64,000 nt of DNA from Congeria kusceri (taxonomy: Eukaryota; Mollusca; Bivalvia; Myida; Dreissenidae): the NCBI GenBank assembly GCA_027627225.1, contig CM051036.1, forward strand, positions 42,645,926 to 42,709,925, read 5' to 3'. Shown here piece by piece: positions 25,301-37,300 of this stretch. The notes under the pieces are model-generated. The model had not been told where the DNA came from. It searched no databases and saw only the letters and a program-made list of their open reading frames with translations. Made by a program: the position numbers and the translations under genes. Positions within the stretch are counted from its first letter, which is position 1. Every line of letters begins with the position of its first letter.

Positions 25301-28300
25301 CGTCACGACACTCCACGACACTACACTTAAGGACACCACACGTCACGACACTACACTGAAAGACACCGACACGACACTTCATGACACCACACTTCACGGC
25401 AACGCACGACCCGACACTTCACGACACTAAACTACAGGACACCACACGACAGACTAAGGTGCGCAAATTAACAACATATATTTATCTGTAAATTAAGAAG
25501 TAATCAAACTACTTAAATTTACAAAGTTTAAGAGTTACTGCTCAATCATCGACCACGTTTAGAATTTTACTATTGACGTTTTACCGTTTTTCAATTGAAA
25601 TGACATCACCAGATACAAGCGATTGATGAGAGAACTTGCTATCATGTCATCAGTTATGGAGTACCTTTGGAGGGGATACAAAGACTTTCCGGTGATATAG
25701 ATTTGCAGCCAGAGTCTGATTGCTTATTTTCTATTTCAACACCGAATACAGAATATAGTTGGGATGGATTAAATACTTTCCAGTGATATTTGCTGATACA
25801 GTATGTGTACTTATTTCATAATCAACACCGAATACTGGACATGTTTGAGGAAAAATCTTTGTTCCTTACCGCGTTTCTTCGTATCGAATGTGTGAAACAA
25901 AATGCAATTATATGTAATATTATCTACTTACAAATTAAAACATCTGTAATAACCCGTCAAGGCATCCTCACGAGCACAATAAAAAGCACACCCGTCTATC
26001 CACGTCTCTCCTTGCGTGTATTGCCTGCCTTTGTATTCGCAGGTCTTGTACAGGATGGGCGTTGGGATTATTCCTGGAACCCACGTTGGAAGTCGTTCAG
26101 GTGGATATGTACTGCCTGGATGAGGGGTTGGAATAGTCGGAGGTTCACAAGAAGAAACTTTGCAGCAAGCGTCCTTTGGGTCGGTGCCCATAACACAGTC
26201 CTTTGGAACGTCGTACTTGTTGCACCCGAATACGTTTAAATGAATACTTTAAGATATTGGAAACCATCTGTCATATATAAATTACAGGAAATGTATAACG
26301 TTTATTCACTTTTTTAGATGTAACTGCTGTTCTGAAAATAAGATGACGTTTAGCAATAAGCACGGAAAGTGGCTTCATTCACACACATACACATACATAA
26401 GGCGTAAAAATATGTTTGTTTCAGGTTACATGATAAAAAAAATTAGGGTAGGTAGGGATTCATTTTGTTATTGAGTAAATGGTCAACTTGAAGATTCTAC
26501 AACTGAATAAATATGCAAAACATATCGGTAATATCCTTAAAGACGTTCGCAACAATTTCCTTCAATTTTTTTTCCAACGACATATTTTCTTAAAACTTGG
26601 CACAAACATGCATCAATGTATCCTAAAACTAAAACAGTCTTAAAAAATAGGGGTCACCGGCCTTTTCCGGAAATATTGAATTTTAGATACGGTACCTGTC
26701 GAAGCCTTTTTCAGTTTGTGTTACTTAGAATGTTGAATTATATAAAGCGTTTATATTCAAACAAAGATTGAGATTTTTAAATGCATCTTTTTCATGTTTC
26801 GTTTGGTAAAATACAAGTGCAGTTTAATGATAAAACGCGCTTTATCTACAGTTATCATTTAATAAATGACTTGTAATGAACGCTTAACGAGGTGAATTTT
26901 GCATTAAATTTGCCTGTGAAAACATCAATAATTTATCAGATATACGAATATCTTTTGTTCCAAAAGACAGATTTTGTTAAAAGATCCTACATACATGCGT
27001 CATTGTACACTGAAACTAAAACAATCTTAAGAAATAGGGGTCACCAGCCTTGTTCCGGAAATATTGGGTTTTGAATACGGTAGCTGCCGAAGCTCCTTTT
27101 TCAGTTTGGATTTTTATCAATGTTTTAAGTATATAGGATAGTTATTTTTCAAACAAGGTTTTGGTTCTTTCAACTGATATGTTTGTACAAGCTTTGTTTG
27201 GCAATATACATGTGTATGTTGATAATAAAAACGTGTTACCCACATTTACTGCTTAATAATGAATTTGACTGGACATTTAAGTGTGTCAAATGGGAACTAA
27301 TAATGCTTTCTGAAACTTCATTTTTATCAAATGCATATTTTGTTCCAAACGACAGATTTTCTTAAAATTTCTCACAGACATGCACCAATGTATATTTACA
27401 CCAAAACTTTAATAAAAATAATGACTCACCGAACTTGTTTGGGGAATATTGGATTTCATACAGGGTACCTGTGTAGCCTTTTTCCTGTTTCGTTTTAACA
27501 TACATAAACAACGTATCAATAGAATGAAGATATTTAATGATATTTAATTATCATTTCTGAACTATATTTGTTTGGAAATACATTGCATAGTTTGTTTTTG
27601 ATTATTATATATGCTTTATGAACTTTTACTATTAAAAATATTTATTTTGAATGGACATTAGAGATTAAATTAGTATATTGTAACCTATATACATTGAAGA
27701 AAAATGAAGCTAAAGGTTACAGTATACTAAATATTTCAGGTGTGCAATGCTATACTCTCTAAATAAATCAACACCATTTATTTGAAGACACAATTTTCTG
27801 TATAGTCACTTGCCATGACTTTATTTTTGAATAATTCTTTGTACGTGTGGTAGGAAAAACATTGTTGTGTACTAAAAATTCACTGTTTCGCTTGAAGGTT
27901 GGAGACTACATGACGAGACTTTGACAGTTGGCAGTATACCTTCAACTGGAGAGTAGCCGGTAAAAAGATGGCAGTAAAACAGTGAACTTTGATTCGCGTC
28001 GAGTTCTTTCTTACATATCACATGACCTATCTTTTTTATTGTCTAAATCAATTCGGCTCGGAATGCTCTTTAAGAAAAGGTATGGTTATGAGGGTCTCTA
28101 CGCGCAAAATGTTGAGTTTATTTTTTGTTGAATTTATTGCTTTTACATTGAATTTGTTAAGGAAATCTTTTAGTATATTGTGACCTAAACTGACTTTGGG
28201 TTAAAATAAAATATCGTCTGCAAGTGCAAAATATGGATGAGAAAGCAGATTTTTGGTCATTTCTGAGCAAAAGAGTAGAAAATAAGTGCATTAAATGCAT

Positions 28301-31300
28301 CAATTCAGATTGTTTGATCTGGAATGTTTGTATTTCAAATAGTTCCTTACCCTATTATGGCCGAATGAGGGCTAAATTGCCTTCGGACATAAAATCAGAG
28401 ACATACTTGGTTCACCGTGTAGCGTTAATGTGCTACATGAAGTCAGAATTGAACGCCAGGGACTCTGTGAGCCACTTATGCAACAATAGCTTGTGTGTTA
28501 AGCCTCAGCATTTAAACATAGAGCCCCATTCCACCAACATGGAACGGCGGACATGTTTACAGTTCGGACAGTGCAGCGGGCATGGAACTGAGCCAGCCTG
28601 CATATTTGGTAAAAACATGAATACAACAAGCTTTATCACTTCCTTTTATTCATAGAAATACACTTAAAATACATAAATGCATGTTTTTTTTCATTTTATA
28701 TCTATTTCTATTGGGTATTTTTGCCTTTTTCAGGTAGAGGAACGCCTGATGCTGACGCGAGGGCCACTTGTTAGAGGTCTCTTATGCCAAAACAGGTAAT
28801 AATAACAATTTATTATCAGGTACACAATCAACTAAGCATATTTATGATGCTTAAGGTGTGGAAGACTGTCATAATCAGGTTTGGGGTCACTCATGCCCTT
28901 GCCGTAGTGTAATTCCTCATGCAGTTTGTATCGATAATTCCGCGTCCTGGCACGTAAAGCTCGTGCTTTGTTGGTAGCGGATGTTTGCTTTCGGTTAAGG
29001 TCGTTGCGGTCCTCATATGCTATCTGCTTAATAATCTTTGACCCCTGGGTAAGGTTAGCATTTAGTTCAGTGGTTTTTGCAATTACAAAGTCAGCATAGC
29101 CATTGTTTAATTTGTGAACCTGCCCGTGAATTCGACCTACACAGTTGCGTGAGAAAGTCACAGTTTTAGGATTGACAGCTTGGTACGACCTGTTTACTGC
29201 TTCACTTTTTTGGGTTGTGGTTAAAAGTTTGGTAGCGTCAAGAGCAGCTGGACCTAAAACCATTTCAATGCATTTTTTAAGGACTTGTTGGTCACTGTCA
29301 ACCATTTTAACCTTGACATTGTCTGGCATGAAATTCTTAGCTTGCCTATTTGTACCAGCACAGACATAACTGTACTTTGCACAATGAGTACCGCAGTAAC
29401 CACTGAAGCATAGAACAATGGTTGCGATTACATCAACCATGACCTTCTTTAGAACCTTGATGTCACCCTGGTGTTTATTGTGGGCAGCTTTAAGCTCAGC
29501 CATACACCTAGCTTTGACCGAGAGAGCGAACCGACTCCTGATATTAGACTTGGAATGACCCTTGAGCATGCCCTTTGAGAAAGGCGCTTTGTTGAGCTCG
29601 CGCTTCAGCGAGTTGCCTAGGTGCCTCAGATCCTTAAGATGACCCACATTGTGACCGTGAGAGTTACGAACACCTTGGAATGCCCTACTGTCCCCATCAC
29701 AAGTGAAATTTGCTATTTTGATGTCCTTAGAGATCTGGTCACCTAACAACCTATTCCATTTGCCTTCATCACCTATTGGTTCCCTCTCTGAAACATTTGC
29801 AGAACAATGCCCCCTATGATTGGGGCACTGAACAGGTTTACCCTTATTCCTAAGCATTGATGCAGTCCTGCATAGTTTATTTGCTACTTGTACCCCTACA
29901 ATTTGCTTGTTTCTGGTATTGTTTTCACACATAGTGCTTATGGCAATAGTTCCGGCTTGAAAGGGTGTCGCGTCAGAGTTAAAAATTGGATTGTTGTAGC
30001 AAGTGTCCCCTTCAACATTTACCTTAGAGGGATCTTTTTGACCAATTTTGGCATTTTCAGCAAACTAAGTTTTCTCTAATCTGGTACATGCTTCTCTCAT
30101 TTAGGGATTTAAGGGCAGTATTGACCTTATTTGCTTGTTTTTGCATAGCAAGTGGAGAGGGAGCAATGATATTGGTTGTGTTGAGAATTCTGCGGGAACC
30201 TGTGTTCCCAATAGAAGTACTTGCAACACCTATTTGGAAGCCTACATTGATCTGAGCTGCCTTTCTGCCCCTGGTACTTGATGGAACCTCATTGTAAAGC
30301 TTATAATGCTTGCCTACATATCTGCATCTTGTACATTTTAACCTTTCCTCCCAGCCTAAGCCCCACTTTATGGAAGCACTGCCGTCAATTACCAAGTCGC
30401 CCCTACATTTATCACTTCTTAACCTATGCTTTCTATTTTCAGAGGACATCATAGACTGGAGTAGGACGGGGACATAGACCTTGTTCGTAAGTAAGTCGGG
30501 ATGGACTTTTGATGGAGCAGGAACCCGTAACAGGTCTACATAGCGAATCTTGTTCGCTCTCGGACGCAAGGGCTTAGCTGGGGTTTGAGAGCCGTCTACA
30601 TCCCGAAAAGTAAGAACCTTGTCATTGTAAGCTACCCGTGCTTCAAAGGATGACCTTTCTAACCTTACATAGGTTGTGTTGGAATTTGACCTTCTTTCAT
30701 AATTATGTTTTTTCCCCTTCACCGGACTAGTCCCACCTCATTTAAAACCAACATTGAGCAACTTTTTCTTTTGCTTGGTTATGAACCCCATTTTGACCAG
30801 ATTGCCACCTTAAAAAAAGTCAAAGTACTTATTTTGTGCCCAAAATATGCAATTTTGTATTCCCTTAAACCTCTAAATGTGAGCAGGCAATGCAAATTGA
30901 CCACCTGCTGCAGTTTAAAGGCACTCATGACATTATATACTAGAATATATCATTGGTGGCCTGTAATTAAAGAGGCTGCGACAAACAAGGTGCTTTAAAG
31001 ATTTTACACTTTATTGGTTTGAAACAAGCAATTACTGGAAGCTGATTGATTTCTACACTTCAAAGTATCTTTGATCTCCCATTTTGACTAATTTGTTAAT
31101 TGTCTTGGATGAAATTGGAATTTTTTTTCTATTAAATTTACATTTTTGGGGTGATTTTTTTTTAAAAATACACAAAAAATACATTATCAAAATGGCTTAG
31201 AGTAAAAATATCTAACAAAGTCATTCTCTCCTCACCCCACATAAGCCCCCCATACATGTTTGTTTGGTTTGTTTGGGTATTTTGTCACAAATATTGCAAA

Positions 31301-34300
31301 TATCAGCTTTAATTGTTAGAGGGACATTTAAGCTTCAAGACGCTTGAAATCACCGGCTTCCGACCAAAATCACCTGTGTTTGAAAATATGAAATAAAATG
31401 GCCAAATGGACAGATATACAAGCCAAACTTAATATATTGGTGCAATATGCATGGGAAGATAATTATATGCAAGAAAAACTAATTTTAATGAGAACAAATT
31501 TCTCTTATAGGTTACAGTATACTAAATATTTCAGGTGTGCAATGCTATACTCTCTAAATAAATCAACACCATTTATTTGAAGACACAATTTTCTGTATAG
31601 TCACTTGCCATGACTTTATTTTTGAATAATTCTTTGTACGTGTGGTAGGAAAAACATTGTTGTGTACTAAAAATTCACTGTTTCGCTTGAAGGTTGGAGA
31701 CTACATGACGAGACTTTGACAGTTGGCAGTATACCTTCAACTGGAGAGTAGCCGGTAAAAAGATGGCAGTAAAACAGTGAACTTTGATTCGCGTCGAGTT
31801 CTTTCTTACATATCACATGACCTATCTTTTTTATTGTCTAAATCAATTCGGCTCGGAATGCTCTTTAAGAAAAGGTATGGTTATGAGGGTCTCTACGCGC
31901 AAAATGTTGAGTTTATTTTTTGTTGAATTTATTGCTTTTACATTGAATTTGTTAAGGAAATCTTTTAGTATATTGTGACCTAAACTGACTTTGGGTTAAA
32001 ATAAAATATCGTCTGCAAGTGCAAAATATGGATGAGAAAGCAGATTTTTGGTCATTTCTGAGCAAAAGAGTAGAAAATAAGTGCATTAAATGCATCAATT
32101 CAGATTGTTTGATCTGGAATGTTTGTATTTCAAATAGTTCCTTACCCTATTATGGCCGAATGAGGGCTAAATTGCCTTCGGACATAAAATCAGAGACATA
32201 CTTGGTTCACCGTGTAGCGTTAATGTGCTACATGAAGTCAGAATTGAACGCCAGGGACTCTGTGAGCCACTTATGCAACAATAGCTTGTGTGTTAAGCCT
32301 CAGCATTTAAACATAGAGCCCCATTCCACCAACATGGAACGGCGGACATGTTTACAGTTCGGACAGTGCAGCGGGCATGGAACTGAGCCAGCCTGCATAT
32401 TTGGTAAAAACATGAATACAACAAGCTTTATCACTTCCTTTTATTCATAGAAATACACTTAAAATACATAAATGCATGTTTTTTTTCATTTTATATCTAT
32501 TTCTATTGGGTATTTTTGCCTTTTTCAGGTAGAGGAACGCCTGATGCTGACGCGAGGGCCACTTGTTAGAGGTCTCTTATGCCAAAACAGGTAATAATAA
32601 CAATTTATTATCAGGTACACAATCAACTAAGCATATTTATGATGCTTAAGGTGTGGAAGACTGTCATAATCAGGTTTGGGGTCACTCATGCCCTTGCCGT
32701 AGTGTAATTCCTCATGCAGTTTGTATCGATAATTCCGCGTCCTGGCACGTAAAGCTCGTGCTTTGTTGGTAGCGGATGTTTGCTTTCGGTTAAGGTCGTT
32801 GCGGTCCTCATATGCTATCTGCTTAATAATCTTTGACCCCTGGGTAAGGTTAGCATTTAGTTCAGTGGTTTTTGCAATTACAAAGTCAGCATAGCCATTG
32901 TTTAATTTGTGAACCTGCCCGTGAATTCGACCTACACAGTTGCGTGAGAAAGTCACAGTTTTAGGATTGACAGCTTGGTACGACCTGTTTACTGCTTCAC
33001 TTTTTTGGGTTGTGGTTAAAAGTTTGGTAGCGTCAAGAGCAGCTGGACCTAAAACCATTTCAATGCATTTTTTAAGGACTTGTTGGTCACTGTCAACCAT
33101 TTTAACCTTGACATTGTCTGGCATGAAATTCTTAGCTTGCCTATTTGTACCAGCACAGACATAACTGTACTTTGCACAATGAGTACCGCAGTAACCACTG
33201 AAGCATAGAACAATGGTTGCGATTACATCAACCATGACCTTCTTTAGAACCTTGATGTCACCCTGGTGTTTATTGTGGGCAGCTTTAAGCTCAGCCATAC
33301 ACCTAGCTTTGACCGAGAGAGCGAACCGACTCCTGATATTAGACTTGGAATGACCCTTGAGCATGCCCTTTGAGAAAGGCGCTTTGTTGAGCTCGCGCTT
33401 CAGCGAGTTGCCTAGGTGCCTCAGATCCTTAAGATGACCCACATTGTGACCGTGAGAGTTACGAACACCTTGGAATGCCCTACTGTCCCCATCACAAGTG
33501 AAATTTGCTATTTTGATGTCCTTAGAGATCTGGTCACCTAACAACCTATTCCATTTGCCTTCATCACCTATTGGTTCCCTCTCTGAAACATTTGCAGAAC
33601 AATGCCCCCTATGATTGGGGCACTGAACAGGTTTACCCTTATTCCTAAGCATTGATGCAGTCCTGCATAGTTTATTTGCTACTTGTACCCCTACAATTTG
33701 CTTGTTTCTGGTATTGTTTTCACACATAGTGCTTATGGCAATAGTTCCGGCTTGAAAGGGTGTCGCGTCAGAGTTAAAAATTGGATTGTTGTAGCAAGTG
33801 TCCCCTTCAACATTTACCTTAGAGGGATCTTTTTGACCAATTTTGGCATTTTCAGCAAACTAAGTTTTCTCTAATCTGGTACATGCTTCTCTCATTTAGG
33901 GATTTAAGGGCAGTATTGACCTTATTTGCTTGTTTTTGCATAGCAAGTGGAGAGGGAGCAATGATATTGGTTGTGTTGAGAATTCTGCGGGAACCTGTGT
34001 TCCCAATAGAAGTACTTGCAACACCTATTTGGAAGCCTACATTGATCTGAGCTGCCTTTCTGCCCCTGGTACTTGATGGAACCTCATTGTAAAGCTTATA
34101 ATGCTTGCCTACATATCTGCATCTTGTACATTTTAACCTTTCCTCCCAGCCTAAGCCCCACTTTATGGAAGCACTGCCGTCAATTACCAAGTCGCCCCTA
34201 CATTTATCACTTCTTAACCTATGCTTTCTATTTTCAGAGGACATCATAGACTGGAGTAGGACGGGGACATAGACCTTGTTCGTAAGTAAGTCGGGATGGA

Positions 34301-37300
34301 CTTTTGATGGAGCAGGAACCCGTAACAGGTCTACATAGCGAATCTTGTTCGCTCTCGGACGCAAGGGCTTAGCTGGGGTTTGAGAGCCGTCTACATCCCG
34401 AAAAGTAAGAACCTTGTCATTGTAAGCTACCCGTGCTTCAAAGGATGACCTTTCTAACCTTACATAGGTTGTGTTGGAATTTGACCTTCTTTCATAATTA
34501 TGTTTTTTCCCCTTCACCGGACTAGTCCCACCTCATTTAAAACCAACATTGAGCAACTTTTTCTTTTGCTTGGTTATGAACCCCATTTTGACCAGATTGC
34601 CACCTTAAAAAAAGTCAAAGTACTTATTTTGTGCCCAAAATATGCAATTTTGTATTCCCTTAAACCTCTAAATGTGAGCAGGCAATGCAAATTGACCACC
34701 TGCTGCAGTTTAAAGGCACTCATGACATTATATACTAGAATATATCATTGGTGGCCTGTAATTAAAGAGGCTGCGACAAACAAGGTGCTTTAAAGATTTT
34801 ACACTTTATTGGTTTGAAACAAGCAATTACTGGAAGCTGATTGATTTCTACACTTCAAAGTATCTTTGATCTCCCATTTTGACTAATTTGTTAATTGTCT
34901 TGGATGAAATTGGAATTTTTTTTCTATTAAATTTACATTTTTGGGGTGATTTTTTTTTAAAAATACACAAAAAATACATTATCAAAATGGCTTAGAGTAA
35001 AAATATCTAACAAAGTCATTCTCTCCTCACCCCACATAAGCCCCCCATACATGTTTGTTTGGTTTGTTTGGGTATTTTGTCACAAATATTGCAAATATCA
35101 GCTTTAATTGTTAGAGGGACATTTAAGCTTCAAGACGCTTGAAATCACCGGCTTCCGACCAAAATCACCTGTGTTTGAAAATATGAAATAAAATGGCCAA
35201 ATGGACAGATATACAAGCCAAACTTAATATATTGGTGCAATATGCATGGGAAGATAATTATATGCAAGAAAAACTAATTTTAATGAGAACAAATTTCTCT
35301 TATAGGTTACAGTATACTAAATATTTCAGGTGTGCAATGCTATACTCTCTAAATAAATCAACACCATTTATTTGAAGACACAATTTTCTGTATAGTCACT
35401 TGCCATGACTTTATTTTTGAATAATTCTTTGTACGTGTGGTAGGAAAAACATTGTTGTGTACTAAAAATTCACTGTTTCGCTTGAAGGTTGGAGACTACA
35501 TGACGAGACTTTGACAGTTGGCAGTATACCTTCAACTGGAGAGTAGCCGGTAAAAAGATGGCAGTAAAACAGTGAACTTTGATTCGCGTCGAGTTCTTTC
35601 TTACATATCACATGACCTATCTTTTTTATTGTCTAAATCAATTCGGCTCGGAATGCTCTTTAAGAAAAGGTATGGTTATGAGGGTCTCTACGCGCAAAAT
35701 GTTGAGTTTATTTTTTGTTGAATTTATTGCTTTTACATTGAATTTGTTAAGGAAATCTTTTAGTATATTGTGACCTAAACTGACTTTGGGTTAAAATAAA
35801 ATATCGTCTGCAAGTGCAAAATATGGATGAGAAAGCAGATTTTTGGTCATTTCTGAGCAAAAGAGTAGAAAATAAGTGCATTAAATGCATCAATTCAGAT
35901 TGTTTGATCTGGAATGTTTGTATTTCAAATAGTTCCTTACCCTATTATGGCCGAATGAGGGCTAAATTGCCTTCGGACATAAAATCAGAGACATACTTGG
36001 TTCACCGTGTAGCGTTAATGTGCTACATGAAGTCAGAATTGAACGCCAGGGACTCTGTGAGCCACTTATGCAACAATAGCTTGTGTGTTAAGCCTCAGCA
36101 TTTAAACATAGAGCCCCATTCCACCAACATGGAACGGCGGACATGTTTACAGTTCGGACAGTGCAGCGGGCATGGAACTGAGCCAGCCTGCATATTTGGT
36201 AAAAACATGAATACAACAAGCTTTATCACTTCCTTTTATTCATAGAAATACACTTAAAATACATAAATGCATGTTTTTTTTCATTTTATATCTATTTCTA
36301 TTGGGTATTTTTGCCTTTTTCAGGTAGAGGAACGCCTGATGCTGACGCGAGGGCCACTTGTTAGAGGTCTCTTATGCCAAAACAGGTAATAATAACAATT
36401 TATTATCAGGTACACAATCAACTAAGCATATTTATGATGCTTAAGGTGTGGAAGACTGTCATAATCAGGTTTGGGGTCACTCATGCCCTTGCCGTAGTGT
36501 AATTCCTCATGCAGTTTGTATCGATAATTCCGCGTCCTGGCACGTAAAGCTCGTGCTTTGTTGGTAGCGGATGTTTGCTTTCGGTTAAGGTCGTTGCGGT
36601 CCTCATATGCTATCTGCTTAATAATCTTTGACCCCTGGGTAAGGTTAGCATTTAGTTCAGTGGTTTTTGCAATTACAAAGTCAGCATAGCCATTGTTTAA
36701 TTTGTGAACCTGCCCGTGAATTCGACCTACACAGTTGCGTGAGAAAGTCACAGTTTTAGGATTGACAGCTTGGTACGACCTGTTTACTGCTTCACTTTTT
36801 TGGGTTGTGGTTAAAAGTTTGGTAGCGTCAAGAGCAGCTGGACCTAAAACCATTTCAATGCATTTTTTAAGGACTTGTTGGTCACTGTCAACCATTTTAA
36901 CCTTGACATTGTCTGGCATGAAATTCTTAGCTTGCCTATTTGTACCAGCACAGACATAACTGTACTTTGCACAATGAGTACCGCAGTAACCACTGAAGCA
37001 TAGAACAATGGTTGCGATTACATCAACCATGACCTTCTTTAGAACCTTGATGTCACCCTGGTGTTTATTGTGGGCAGCTTTAAGCTCAGCCATACACCTA
37101 GCTTTGACCGAGAGAGCGAACCGACTCCTGATATTAGACTTGGAATGACCCTTGAGCATGCCCTTTGAGAAAGGCGCTTTGTTGAGCTCGCGCTTCAGCG
37201 AGTTGCCTAGGTGCCTCAGATCCTTAAGATGACCCACATTGTGACCGTGAGAGTTACGAACACCTTGGAATGCCCTACTGTCCCCATCACAAGTGAAATT

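Noticed and set aside
24472..25359. Long His/Thr/Asp-rich open frames
   Set aside because: They are the translation of a short CGACA-type satellite, open in several frames, with no codon bias or splice context.
27989..28183. 64-residue frame inside the 471-bp repeat
   Set aside because: No ATG at its start, no family, and it overlaps the right TIR. It is more likely non-coding.
30015..30060. 43-nt intron that would repair the transposase frame
   Set aside because: GT and AG are present and the phase works, but the length is below usual metazoan introns, and the removed part (GQKDPSK region) reads as continuous with the conserved VNVEGD motif.
30705..30998. 97-residue plus-strand frame repeated in each unit
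   Set aside because: It lies antisense to the transposase N-terminus and upstream region, has no recognisable motif, and is repeated only because the unit is repeated.
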